64,000 bases of DNA from Lanius collurio (taxonomy: Eukaryota > Chordata > Aves > Passeriformes > Laniidae). Position 1 is the stretch's first letter; every line of letters begins with the position of its first letter. The position numbers and the translations under genes were made by a program. The stretch covers positions 3,122,807-3,186,806 of the forward strand of contig JACBWW010000039.1 of assembly GCA_020086605.1 (NCBI GenBank). The letters are read 5' to 3'. Below the pieces are notes generated by a model. The model did no database searches. It was not told the DNA's origin and saw nothing but the letters and a program-made list of their open reading frames with translations. Shown piece after piece: positions 1 through 11,960 of this stretch.

Positions 1-2208
1 AAATTGATTACAATAATGAAAAGTATTAGAAAAGAAAGAACTTAACCAGAACAACTTACTAAACAGTATGGATAGCTATAACTACTGGTGTAGTGCAATG
101 TTTTTGAAGCAATATTAAAGCAATGATATTAAAGGTAGCTAAACAATTACTACGTAGAGATTGATGTTACTCACCCATACCAATGACCAAGGGCAAATCT
201 CTGACTCAGCCTTGAGGAGTGACCTTGAGGAGTGTCCCCACTCAAGGGAAGGATCTTCACACACTTTAGGGAAGTATGATAGAAGTCTTCACTATGCAGA
301 AGTGTGACTGGCCTTTTATAGTATAAAGTGGTTGACTGTCAGTCATATGCATTTTTTAGTTTACGTGTTATCAGACTTAATCAGCACAATACACTTTGTG
401 CTGAAAAAGGCATGAGCAGCTCTTTAGCTTCTTCTCACCACTCCTGACTCTCACTTCCATATCAGAGCACGCACATCCTTGCTGCTCCCAGCTTCAGTCA
501 GGGAGCTTGTCTTTCATGTCCTCATGGTGGGGTCTGAGTGTTTGGGCAAGCTGGTCTCAGTATTCTTCAGCACTTAGACCAGCAGACCCTCCTCACTTGA
601 TGTCATCACTGCTCTGCAGACCCTCCTCACTCAGGCCTCCACTGATGAACCTGTAAGACAAATTTCCAGCTGCTGTATCCCTGCTTAGGCAGAGCATCCT
701 GTTACACCTAGGAAATAGCCCTCAGGCAGCGGTCAGCATGTCCCTGCTTACACTGCCAATGCTCACCAGATTTCCTCTTGAAATCTTTGTGATGTGAGCG
801 TTTAATACCTCGTGGTGCCTTGGTGTGGCAGAGTTTCAGATGTGAAATCACAGACTAGAGGGCAAGTGCAGGTGCTTCATCCGTGAGTTCCCAGGGAGTG
901 CCACAGGAATGGCCACATCCCCCTCAAGCTGAGACCCACAGCGTGCCCCTTGAGTCGCTCACAGAAGAGGAGCTCTCCAGCTTCCTCCGTAGCAGACACA
1001 GGTGCACAAAATAAACTCAGATTCCTGCTGTGTCTTTTCCTGCTTCAAGTGCTCATTTATGCTGCCTTGACTTTTTGGCCTCGCTGACTTCACCAGGCTT
1101 CCTGTTTCCCAGGTGCTTGAGGGGATTTATTACCTTTTTTATGGCTTTTGGAAGGCGTTTACCAAACTCTTTTGGCCGACCTCTTGGAGCTTTACCTTTA
1201 ACCTGTCAGCATTTACCATCCATTCTGGTTTTGTCATTTAGATGCAGCTTCAGCAGTTTAGATTAATGTCTTCTCATTTTCAATAGCCTCTTTTCCTCTG
1301 CAGTCAAGCCTTGCTTTCCTCCCTTTTGCCTTTACAGTATCCTCCAGTCAGACACTGCATGTCTGCTCTGATGTCCCAGTGGGTCTCTCTAAATAGGCTC
1401 AGAGCCTCCCACAAGTTTTTGTTACCCCTTTCAGTTTCTTCATAAAAACAGCTTCTCACTTTTGATGTAGTTTCCTTTTTTAAATTAAACACTTCTGCAG
1501 TGGATATGTTGACCTCTGTGGAGGTGCTGGCTCTGGAGATGCACTGGGGGCTGCCAGGGGCCAGCAGGTGCCTGAGTGTGCAGCAGTGGGGGCTTCCTTA
1601 GGGAGGAGCAGAGCCCACTACAGCCCTTCTGCTCCCTGGAATCATCTGTGTGTGACCAGGAGTGGGTAGAATCCTCCTGGCTGGGATAGGAGGCTCCCAG
1701 AGCCCTTCTGGAGCTATACCTGGGCAGCTTCTCTCAGGTCCCACTCTCACCCCAGAACTCTCAGGAGCAGTGAGGGCTGGGACACCCCATTGTCATGCCT
1801 GTCTTTGGAGCCACTACGGTTTACAGCAGCAGACTCAGGTCCTTGGAGCCCAGAATGAGGGTGTTTGATGTCTGTTGTGGCAGTGTGCAGGTGGGAAGAG
1901 GGGAGATACCAGGGAGGGAGCTGGGGATAACAGAGCTGTAGTCATCAGCTTTAGTGGTTGTACACTGAGTGCCCTGTGCCCTCTCTGCCTGTCCCCCTGT
2001 GAAGGGAGCCCCTCCACAGTCCAGGGGTGCTGGGGAGCAGTGGTGGGGAGGGAAAAGCCCATCAGGGCAGGCAGGCAGGGGCTGCCTGGTGCAGGAGGCT
2101 TTTCAGGGCAGAAGGGACATGGGACCATGCCTGGGGCTGGCACAGCCTGGAGGAGAGCAGGATGGGGTGGGTTTTGGACTGATACTGCTGAGCACAGTTT
2201 GCTTTTAG
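1..2208. other. AT-rich non-coding stretch, no gene recognised
   Basis: No coding exon is recognised on either strand. The first 450 bases are markedly AT-rich compared with the rest of the window. They include a short tandem duplication (a ccttgaggagtg unit twice at about 211-235), a TATA-like tttatagtataaag at about 315-329, and a repeated cagaccctcctcact at about 584 and 616. These could be the remains of an LTR or another transposon, but no terminal repeats or target-site duplication can be defined. The rest looks like an intron of the candidate gene that ends near 4.7 kb. Confidence 0.4.
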
Positions 2209-2271
2209 TCCCTGTGGTCTGTGTGGTCATTGCTCCATGGACATTTCCATGCCTTCCAGAGCCACAGCACG
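2209..2271 (+). CDS. Candidate internal exon of an unidentified upstream gene
   Basis: A 63-nt segment bounded by a good acceptor (tttgcttttag) and a consensus donor (cacg/gtaagc). One frame is open, entering with two bases of a split codon and leaving with one; it reads PVVCVVIAPWTFPCLPEPQH. The trailing base joins the first two bases of the next candidate exon (2499) as an Asp codon, so the phases agree. I do not recognise the protein family. The evidence is splice-site quality, phase agreement with two further plus-strand candidates and a downstream poly(A) signal. Two of the three frames are open in the neighbouring exon, so coding status is uncertain; this could be a non-coding transcript or chance. 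Confidence 0.33.
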
Positions 2272-2498
2272 GTAAGCCAGGCACCCCACTACACCTCTTG
2301 CCTTGCAGAGGGGATGTGGTGGGCAGCACAGCCAGCACAGGGAGCCAGCAGAGCCCTCTCCCAGGGTGCCAGCCTCTCACAGAGGACTCAGACCCTGGGG
2401 GCAGAGTGGGAGGTCACAAGTGCTGCACCCCACAGAGGCTGCTGACAGGCATCAGGCTGCCTCCCTGTCCTGAGGATGTTTCTCCTGCTGTTTTGCAG

Positions 2499-2647
2499 AT
2501 ATCCATGAGTTCTATGATTTCACACTGCGCTCTGCACCCCTGCAGTCTCCGAGCCTGGATGCACGTCATGGCACAGCCAGGCAGCAGCCTGGGGACAGCG
2601 AGCCCAGCTGCACAGTCACACCCAGAGAGCCCCAAAACCTCCCTGAG
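2499..2647 (+). CDS. Candidate internal exon of an unidentified upstream gene
   Basis: A 149-nt segment with a strong polypyrimidine tract and acceptor (tctcctgctgttttgcag) and a consensus donor (ctgag/gtaaga). In the frame joined to the 2209-2271 exon it encodes an Asp across the junction and then 49 residues, beginning IHEFYDFTLRSAPLQSPSLD and ending PREPQNLPE, rich in Pro, Ser, Gln and Arg like a disordered tail. It ends on a codon boundary, as the next candidate exon (4238) requires. A second frame is also open, which weakens the coding argument. By mammalian synteny GDPD2 lies just upstream of DLG3 in the same orientation, but I cannot match this peptide to it from memory. Confidence 0.4.
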
Positions 2648-4237
2648 GTAAGAGCCACCCTCACAGTGCTGCGGGGCCAGACCCTGCACACTCCTGCCCT
2701 GAGAGTGATTCAAGGGGCATAGCGGGCTGCTGGCCACCACCGCCTGCCCAGCTCACATCCAGGCTCTTCCCACACATTCTCTGTGATAGCTTGTCTCATT
2801 AATGAGGCAACCTCTCTGGTTCACAAGTGTTAATTGAATTACTCATAATGCAGACAGCTCCAGCTCCAGCTCTGGCTCCTGCTCTGCAGTTGCAGCTGGA
2901 TTAGTTGCTCCCGTCTGACGCTGTCTCCCATGGAGGCGTTTCAGCTCTCTGATCCAGCCACTTTTGATAAGTGAAGTAGGTTGAGTCTTTCAAGTTTCCC
3001 ATTTCAGGATTTTTTCCCAGCTCTCAGATAACTTGTGTCTCTCTTATTTGCATTCTCTTCAATTTTTAACAGCCTTCTAAAAGATACAGCACCAGGTGGA
3101 GAGGCAGGAATTGAGCAGTAGGGTCTCAGTTGTCTCAAAGACACCAAGGTAAATAAAATTGCCTCGTGTCTTTGCAGGCCTTCTTTCCATCCCCCACTCA
3201 CTGCCCTGCCAGGGGATGCTGTGGGATCTCCTTAATCTAGAAATTTTTGCAGAAATGCAAAAATCAAGGATTCCTCCTTTCAGTGAAATAACCCTATCAG
3301 ATAAACACCATTTTCTGCCTCACAAATTGAACTGGCTTTCCATCATATATCTGGGGGGACTCCAGATTTGAGTGTCACACAGGGAAGATGGAGCTGAATG
3401 ATATCATCTAAGGAAAAACAGGAATTTAAAGGAGTTTGGGAATCAAAAACAGAGGGACAAAACTGCCCACAATCACTGCAGGAGATAAATGTTCCTCTGG
3501 CTCAGGAACCACTTTTGTTCTGTCTGTTCTTGACCTTCTTCACATTGCCAGTCCCTCTAGTTAAAGTCAAACCTGCAAATCTTGTATGTGTTAATGAACA
3601 CATTCTTAGTGGTGTTGTACAATAGGCAGTGGGATCCTGCTTTGGTTTTTTTGGGTGTCCTGTAGCCTTGATCCACCCAACAGTGAACTCTGCTGGCAAC
3701 AGCCACCAGTCTCTGTGTCCAGGCCAGTCTGTGAGTCCCCAAGGAGATGTGACATTCAATAAGGACATTTAAAAATCAATGTGGAAACAAGCAAGGAAGC
3801 AACTGTGGGCCTTGCACAGCTGGTGTGAGCAGTGCCCCTGCTCCCTCCACTGTGCCCTGTCTGCAGGGAGGATGAAAAAGGCATCCAGTCTTGGGGCTTG
3901 CTTGCACTGAACACAGCCCAAGCCACTGACACCATCAAATCCCTCCTCCTTTCTCCAAAAAATGTGTTTGAAGTGTCTTCTGTGCTGAAACATGAAATGC
4001 AACCCCGCAATGGCACAGCCCCAGAGTCCCTGGCCAGCAAACATCCACCATCGCCTGCAGTGACCCTGCTGGCCCTGGGGCCAGTGCCAGGCAGGCTGAT
4101 GTGAGAGATGGGATGCCCACCAAAGACTATTCCCCTTGCATGGGGAAGAGCTCATTTTGGCCCTTCCAGAAGCAGTGGAGAGCCTGGAGGCAGCTGGCCT
4201 GCCCCTACCCACGTGTTCCCCCCATGTCTCGTTTCAG

Positions 4238-4456
4238 GACTCCTCCTGGGACCGTGAGCAGAGGCTCCCCACGGGGGCTGGGGACAGTGCTCCGGGGACA
4301 CCGCCGCGGCTGGTGAGGGTGACAGCACGGCGGACAGAGGCACCAGCCAGTGTCTGCAGCCTGGTGCTCAGCTCTCACAGCACCCTGCCCCAGGTGAGCC
4401 TCCGTGCGCCCCACGCCACCTCCCGCCCTGCCAGCCCCGCCAGAGGCTGGCACTGA
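4238..4456 (+). CDS. Candidate terminal coding exon of the unidentified upstream gene
   Basis: It starts after a good acceptor (tgtctcgtttcag) on a codon boundary, reads DSSWDREQRLPTGAGD onward for 72 residues and ends at TGA (4454-4456). The exon is richer in CpG than its flanks, as coding exons in this window tend to be. An AATAAA at 4665-4670 followed by GT-rich sequence fits a short 3' UTR. A donor-like cag/gtgagcc at 4393/4394 also exists, so a 156-nt internal exon (52 codons, phase 0 to 0) is the alternative. The product is low-complexity and Pro/Ala/Arg/Ser-rich, with no domain seen. Function is unknown. Confidence 0.4.
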   Translation, partial: DSSWDREQRLPTGAGDSAPGTPPRLVRVTARRTEAPASVCSLVLSSHSTLPQVSLRAPHATSRPASPARGWH

Positions 4457-4664
4457 GGGGGCAGTGCCGGGGCCGTGTGCCCTCAGCACTGCTGGGATGG
4501 CGTTTGCCTCCCCTGGGGCTGGCAGTGTGTCCTCCTGGCTGTTCTGCTGATGCTCACGAAATCCCCTGTGCCAGGGGCTGGACAGCACTGAAATCATCCC
4601 CTTGTGTTAGCCATGGCCCCGTGTCAGCCCTCGGGGCTCGGAGGGCAGGTGGATGTGGCGCAGG

Positions 4665-4670
4665 AATAAA
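4665..4670 (+). terminator. Poly(A) signal AATAAA of the candidate upstream gene
   Basis: A canonical AATAAA about 209 bases after the TGA of the candidate terminal exon, followed within 10-25 bases by a GT-rich stretch (gctgtgtggagctgg). Position and strand are right for the 3' end of a plus-strand transcript. Confidence 0.4.
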
Positions 4671-4690
4671 GAGGCTGTGTGGAGCTGGAA

Positions 4691-7600
4691 ATCCTCCCAG
4701 GCCTGTCCCTCTCGCCCCCAGCACTGGCACGCTCCCACGTTGCAGATTTCCGTATTTTTTTTCTCCGAGCTCTTAAATGGCAGGTCCGTTCCTCAGCTTC
4801 CCGGGAGCTTTTCTCTGCTGTCTTATTTACTTGGAAACAGCATTTATTTGGATGTGCATCGTAAAGCTCAGCTTCCACCTGGTGCAAGAAAATCATTTGG
4901 GCTACGCATTTGAGGGGAGTTTTAGGGATGAGTGAAGGGAAAAATGCACTTTTGGGAAGGATGAAGTGGCCAGGAAGAATGGAGCTCGCCACAGATTTAA
5001 AATTATATGAAAACGTTGTTTTTCTTGGCAAGGTTTGAAATAATGCTTGTTTGCTAAGTCTAAGTCTTCTTCCAAAGTATTTTAAATACAAAAATTGCAC
5101 TGCCTCTTTTCTGTCCTTTTTTAAATGTTTCCCTTCTTTTTCTGGACTGCAATAAAATGGGTAACACCCCATTTTTTTCTCTTACTGTTTAATTTCTCCA
5201 TTTCCTCTTGTTTCTCTCTACATTTTCAATCATTCACCATATCTTTAGCAGTTTTTGAAGGGCGAGACGGTGGTTTTCTGAATATGACAAGAAGATGAGC
5301 TTGGCTGCCGATTTCCATTTGCCAGTGGGTGGGAACCACCACCACAGGGGAGTCACAGGGCAAAACCCGTGAGGGGGTGAGAGCCTGAGCAATTTGGAGC
5401 AGATTCTGTTGTGATTTTAAGGGATTTTCTTCCTAACTGTCCCAGGCAATGAAGTACAGCAGCTCTTGGATCCAGCCCCAAACGTCTGGCTGAGTTGCAA
5501 TGTCTCCTTTAGCAGCAGACACCTAGCTTTGATTTTAAGGCTTCATGCAATGAGGAATCTGCTCTGTCCCTGGCCTGACTGGCCTGATGATTATTTATCC
5601 TTCACATTAAAAATTTGTATTTTACTGTTAGCCTGAATTTCTCTTGCTTTAGCTCCCAGCACCAGGAAATTTTGCTGCTTTTGTCTGTTAGGATAAAGGA
5701 CCTTGGCAATCAGAAATGTTCCCAACATGTAGGTATTTATAGATGCGTTTAAGTTCCCTCTTAACTTTCCCTTAGATAAACTAAACAGATTGGCTTCTTC
5801 ACTCACTCACTGTTGAGGCAGGTTGTTCCAGACCTGAAATAATTCCTGTCATTCTTTTCAGCCTCCTTCTTTCCTAGCTTGTGTCGGCATGGGGCCAGTC
5901 CTTGGTGCCAGGTGCTGGTGCTTTTGGGGTCACCCATTTGCAGGGACTGCAGCTGCCAGCCCCAAGCAGAGGGTCACTGCCTTGAGAGGGGGGAAGAATG
6001 GGGACCTGGGTGAGCAGACTGGAACTCTGGGAGGACTGTGCTCTGGCAGGGCTTTCATCTGCAACCTCCTTCATCCCAGAGGATGGTCATTTCACAGCAT
6101 GGCTGCAGGCAGAGCGGGGAGCTGGAGATGAAGAGCTGTGAGGATGGTAGTGTTCAGTGCCAGGCTTTGTCTTTACCATAGTCCTGCCTGAAACTTGGCT
6201 TTCTGCAGAAATCCAGCAGCTTTCCTGAAAACTGGAGCCAAACAGTGCTGGAGAGCTGCAGGCTCTAGCAGAGCTCCTCTGCAGCAGCTCCTGTGCTGAG
6301 ATGCAGAGTCCTTTGTCACAGTGGTGAGCCTTTCTCCAGGATGTCACCTTCACTGCTGAATACAGGCCTTGCCCTGGCAGAGGGGAGCATCTCCAGCAGT
6401 CCCCCATGTCAGTGATTTGGACCATGAGACAGGATCAGATGCCTGGGGCAGGCTGTGCTGATGGACCACAGCCTAGGCCCTGTTTCTCATCCTTCACTCC
6501 TGCATGAAGGCACTGAGAACACCTCAGCTCCAGCCAGCATCACATCCCTTGTCGGTTCTCAACAGCCCAGCATGCAGGACAGCACCTACACACCCAGCTC
6601 CTGCCCTGCTCCACGGGGACTTCTTGCTTTCCAGCCTTCAATGTGTGCTTTTTTTGCCACAGGCATTTCCAAAGCGGGTTTCAAAAAACAACTGAGATGG
6701 CAAATTGCACTTGGAAGAACCAGGGAAGCTTTTATAAGTGATAGTTAATGCTAGGGCAGAGGAGCACAGGCTGCAGGGCAGAGCAGCTGCCACCCTGGTG
6801 CTATCAGCCCAGGAACAAGAGCTCTAGTGGACACCCTGCCACTGATAAAAGGCAAGAAGATGAGCTGGCTTTTCCTACCTGAAGTAAGTGCAATTCTCTT
6901 ACTGCATCCATCAATGTAAGTAAGGTTTCCGTTATCCTGGCTTTGTCCTCTCCCCTGCCCACAGCTCTCCACGGCATTGTTAACACAGCAAAAGCTACCA
7001 TGACCTGCTTCAGCCAGGAAGATGCATGTCAAACATACTGCCTCTCCACACAAATGCTTCCAGGAACAGGAAATTTCTGCCTGCTGGTGAGGATATGGGT
7101 GTGCTCTGAATAGCCGTGCAGTGTGCAAATGGCTGCTACAAAGGAAGAGGTGCCGGTAAATACAGCAACAACATGTGCTTCCTGTTGAGGTTTAGTGGGC
7201 TGAAACCATCCCTCCATGGGAAAGTGGATGTTCAGCCTTCAACGGGGCAAGAGCAAAGGGACTTTGCCAGATAAAATGCCCTGTTGAGGCCAACAGAGGC
7301 ACAATCCTGGCTGAGCGCTGGGGCTTGTGGGGTTTTATTTGCTGAATCCTTCATTCCAACCTTTTTCCAAACCCTGACGCTGCCTTAGCAGGTCTGCTCA
7401 GGGCTTATGTGCATGTGCAGCGAGAAGACACACGAGGATGCTCCTCCTGTGGCCGGTGTCACTCGCCTGTGCTCCCAGGCTGCCAAGGAGGCTGCTGCTC
7501 TCAGTAAACGCCGTTTTCATCCTCCATGCAGGGAGCAGCCAGCTGTAAAGATAAATGGAAAAGGAACAATGCCGCTGATGAGCGGAGCTGTGCGCCTGCG

Positions 7601-10600
7601 AGGAAGCGCTGCTCTTCCCCTGCCACCCCTCTCCTGCTTCCCAGCGCGGCTCTGCAGCCACTCTGACTTCATCCCTGTCACCGCCCCTCCGCCTCCGCCT
7701 GCCCGTGCATCCCTCCCGTCCGCCAAGGCGTTCCTCGCTGTGCTGCCCGACGCCACAGCTCTGTCCTTGCTCAGCCTGGCGGCTGACACGGAGCAACAGC
7801 AGGTCCTGATATGATGGAGAGCACTAGCAAGGCTGCTTCAGAGGACAGGCATTCCATGCATGCTCTGGAATCACCCGGTGAATAAGAAACCTCGCTGGCA
7901 GGGGTCACTGCTGCTCCGGCAGGCTCCGGGTGTGTGGGATGCTCTAAGCGTGGCCGCAGAGTGAGAGGTGCAGTCTGTGCTTTAGCCCTGAGGCCAGAAA
8001 TGTCCCACTCCCTCTCCCTGTGTCCCAGGGAGGACACAGCTCTGGCAGAAACGCCCTGTCAGGGTGTTAGGAGCCCTCTCCGCTGCGCCTGCTGCTGAAG
8101 AAGATGCATCCGGCTACCCCATAAGCCACGGCTCAAGTGCCAAACAGGTCCATGGAGCTCCCCGGGGCATTCGGCAGAGAAAGGCAAGCTGTGCCAGCAG
8201 CGTGGCGACCGGCTGTCTGCTTCTCCCGTCCTTTTCTCGAGTGTTTTTTCCTCTTTCCCAGTATGCCTTTGGCCAGAGAGAAGGGCGTGCCCGTGCTGTG
8301 CACCTTTGCCTGGCAGGAGCAGCGGGACGGGATGAGACGGGCGTGCGGCAGATGCTGCGGCTGCAGAGATGCCGGCTGTGAACTCCCTGCTCCCCGCCTT
8401 GGCTGCAGCCTCACCGCTCTCCATTTTCTCTGTGAGATACAGGAGAGGGGAAGCACCAAGGAGCTGTTTGCTGTTGCATGTGGCGCCGGGGAAACGGAGC
8501 AGATCTCTGTTGCTGGCAAATGTCTGACGATGAATGCAGCCCCAGCAAGAAGCCCCCTGTCAGGTTGCTTGGTTGCACGCACCCTGCTGTCCCCACCACC
8601 CCATCCCCTCTCTGTGGGCTGACTGGTCAGGCAGCTGAAGCCATTGCTGCAGGCCAGACTTTACCGGGCCACTGCTTTATCTCAGCCTGAGCCCATCAGC
8701 ATCGGCCCTGCAACCCCAAAATCCCAGGAAGTGGCTGATGCTCAAGCGATGGGAGCACAGAAGCAACCAGCTCCTGAGGGACCTCTCCCCTCCCCATTGC
8801 ATCCTCCATGCAAGATTGAGGGCATGTTTATTTTGGGAGAAGCAAAGAAAAGCAGCAATCCACAGCCCAGAGGCTGCTGCCCAGGGTTACTTGAGCCACT
8901 TTGTGCCTAGAGATCACTTCAGGGCATTCAGATGCTCTCCAGCAGTTTTGTATTGGGACACTGCAGACACAGGCTCAAAAGCCAAAGTGCTGAACTCAAG
9001 AGGGTGTCTGTGTGTAGTAACACATGCAGATTGAACCACACATCAGCCCTGCACAGCAGGGACACCCAGCTGGGTAGCTGGCTGCCTGTGTCCCAGGCAT
9101 GCTGCTGCTCAAAGCAGGGGTCAGCAAGGTGTCAGTAAGAGCTGTCACTTCAGGGGACATTTTGGGGTTGAATGGCCTCAGCTTTACTAGAGGCTCTTGC
9201 TATTCCTGCTGCAGAGATGAACATGCTTGGACTTCAGTTCTCCCAGCTCAATATCCAGCTTCAGCAAAGGATGAAGAAGTCAGTAGAGCCACCAGTCAAC
9301 CCAAAATCTCATGCATGGTCACCTATTCCTCTCTGCTTGGGGACTTTTTATCTAAAACCAGCAGCTAAAGGAACATCCTTGCAGACACAAAGGTGTTTCT
9401 GTCTGTGCAGCATAGGAAAATCTTGATGGATATGGTGTCTCCATTGACCCAAGTCATTGTCCTTTCGATGGTGTGAGTGCATGCAGCACTCCCCATGCGG
9501 TGGTGGAAAGGGAACTGTGAGGGGGAAGCTCTGGGCAGTGTCCCACAGAGAGCCATGCTCCAGGGCCATCCAGACAGGCTTGGAGTCCATCCATCCTCCC
9601 TCCAGATGAATCCTTCAGCTTTATTTGCCTCCATGTAGTGTCTGTGTCTGCCTGTCCCCAAGGGAGCACAGCTGCTGGAACAACTTGCACACTGAGATTC
9701 CTGCTGATGGGTTTTATTTGCAGCTCTGAAAGCAACAACCAAGACCATTCACAGGCATCTGCAGCAGGATTGGGACTGCTCAGGGGCCAGGCCCATCAGT
9801 GCCTTGGCCAGGAGCTCCGTGAGCCACTGCAGTGTCCCTGCTGGGTCTCTGCTCTGCTCATCGAGTTTGCCAAATGTACTGATGCAGGGTCCACACAACA
9901 GCATCCAGGTTCCTCCTTTTCTGCTGTGCCTTGTCAGGTGATGAACCATATTCCTGCTGCAACCAAAGTGAAGTGCTGGAGCCTGTCTCCTGTAGCACAG
10001 ACCCACCAGGGGCTCTGGAAATACGGAGCCTCCATGGCCAGAGCATGGAATGTGCAACCCTCTTCTCCACCCATCCATGTTGCACTCCCCCTCACAGCCA
10101 CCCCAGCATCTCAGGAGCATGAGGACAAACCCTCCAGGTGCATTTCTTCAAAACAAACGAGCTCTCCTCACCATTTTTAAAGAAACAAACCAAGCTTGAA
10201 GGCAGAGCCTGGCAAGCCAGCTGCTTTCTATCTGGAGTGCTGGAGCTGGGGGAACGTCACTGCATCTTAATGGCATCAGGCTGGACAGAGATCAGGATTC
10301 TGGTGGCAGAGGCAGTACTGGCACTGTTATAAATAGAGCAGACACGATAACTGCTCATGAAGGTTTATGGTCTTTAGGATCTGGAGGATCAGTATCAAGC
10401 TATGCTGAGAGATGCATTATCCTCGGCATTGGTAGGAGCTAGGGGAAGTACAGGGGGAGGACAGTAAATGAGCGTGGGTTTGGAAATCATCCCTCTTGTG
10501 AATCTAAGCGTGAGCCCTTGGAAAGGTGCTCTCTGCTATGTGTTGGCTCCTCTTGCCTTGCTCTGCCTGCCCTGGGAGGGTTAAACCGTGAGTGCAGCAG

Positions 10601-11539
10601 TGGCAGCATTTCAAGCCAATCTCTGCCCTGTTGCAGGATTTGCCCCAGGGCAGCACCTGCCAGAGCCCTGCAGCCTGCAGGTACAAAGCACCTTGCAGGA
10701 GTCTCAATGGCATCGCACCTAAAAATTATTCCAAGTACTGAGGCTCAGGCAAAGGCCTCCTGCAGTCTGTGGCCTGGATAGCTGTAGGGGCTGGCACTGC
10801 TCAGGTACACCGATGTCTGTGCCCAGAGCACTGGCATGGAGACCATTCTGCCTGGCCAACATCACTTCCCCAGCCTCACAACCAGCCTCCCACCTGCACG
10901 TGTCCAGGAAACATGGCAATGTCCTGCCAGGCTGTTCCCTCCTTTTAAAGGGTATTTTTAGACCAGATCATTTCACAGCCCAGGCTACAGCAGACTGAGG
11001 GAGGAGCTGTGGCCAGCAAGGAGGGGGCACTGCACTGCAGTGCAGGGGGAGGCCAGGCTGGACCTGGAGCTGGGTTTATTGCTGAAGCCAGGGGCAAGCT
11101 GTGCCCGCTGCTTCATGGTCTATTGCAATCCCATTGTTGCACTGTTCATTCCCTCTCCCGTAGCACGTACTGCACAGCTATTCCCCCTCCCTGCAGTGGT
11201 AGATTTTGCATAGCTAAGTCTCATGGGGTGTTTCTGCAGGAAGATTTTCGTAAGCTTTAGGGCTCCGCTGCTGTGGGAGCGCTCCTGCATTCCTGATCTG
11301 GCCTAGAACAGGAGTAGGGTGATGAAACAGCTCTCCCAGCTGCCTGCTCCCCCTCACACCTCATGGCCTTTGGAGGAAACTCAGGCCAGCTCTGTGCTCT
11401 GGCCAATGTGGACGTCCAGCTCCTGCGACCTGACCATCCCATGTCCAAGCCCTGAAGTCAGGGTGAAGGAAACTGGCACATCACCTCTCAACACCATCCA
11501 TCCTCCAAGGCTTGCGGTTGCTAGCGTGTCCCTCTTGAG
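4691..11539. other. Intergenic stretch without recognisable genes
   Basis: About 6.8 kb in which I see no exon chain with matching phases on either strand. Open frames are short and show no recognisable families. The one assignable element is a possible reversed CR1-like relic at about 5,590-5,870. The rest is moderately GC-rich unique sequence. Confidence 0.45.
5590..5870 (-). mobile_element. Possible ancient CR1-like LINE 3' fragment, reverse orientation
   Basis: The plus-strand text contains phrases typical of the reverse complement of old sauropsid CR1-family tails: a tract about reduced forms of 'aagttccctcttaac' followed by 'gataaactaaacagattg', then 'gttgaggcaggttgttccag' and a Pyr-rich end. 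This is recalled pattern similarity, not an alignment. Divergence is clearly high and no reading frame remains. It would be an old, dead insertion. Confidence 0.45.
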
Positions 11540-11960
11540 GAACGCACGGGTGTGCATGTGCCTGAGGAGCGGCTCCTCGCCCCGCGGCCGGGACCCGCTT
11601 CGAAGGTCACCTCGGGGCTCCCGAACCGGCCGTGGGGACGGGCGGGTGGCGGCAGTGCGCCTTTAAGAGAGCGCCGTGCGCGGGCTGCGGCCCTGCGGCA
11701 CGCGCGCTGATTGGCCGGCCGGGCGGCGCGCGCGGCGGGGGCGGGGACAGCCATTCACAAATTTCCGAGCAGATCTTCCTCCCTTAAAGGGGCAGGGCCG
11801 GGCCAGCCAGGAGCACACTTGCCGTTCACCGCGGGGGCCCGTTGCTCCAAGGGACACCAGCATTCGTTTTTCTCCCGGCGGCTGGGCAGGATTCCCTGCC
11901 GGGAAGTGTGTTTTGGGGCAGCACTGCCCGGATGAGGCGCCAGCATCCCTGTGAGTCACT
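11540..11960. promoter_or_regulatory. Orphan CpG-island promoter
   Basis: A sharply bounded CpG-dense block in otherwise ordinary sequence. It contains an inverted CCAAT box (ATTGG at 11,710-11,714), a GC box (gggggcgggg at about 11,737-11,746), two ctttaa/cttaaa motifs, and a donor-like ccct/gtgagt at about 11,949-11,955 on the plus strand that could end a short first exon. No coding exon can be attached with confidence. It may be a distal DLG3 promoter with a non-coding first exon, the promoter of a divergent or antisense non-coding RNA, or the start of a small gene I do not recognise. Confidence 0.6.

Noticed and set aside
1304..1492. Minus-strand 62-codon frame beginning MFNLKKETTSK
   Set aside because: Looks protein-like in composition but has no recognisable homolog, splice context or neighbouring frame.
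4624..5172. Minus-strand frame of 182 codons
   Set aside because: No recognisable family and no splice context; it overlaps the plus-strand poly(A) signal region and contains AT-rich intergenic sequence.
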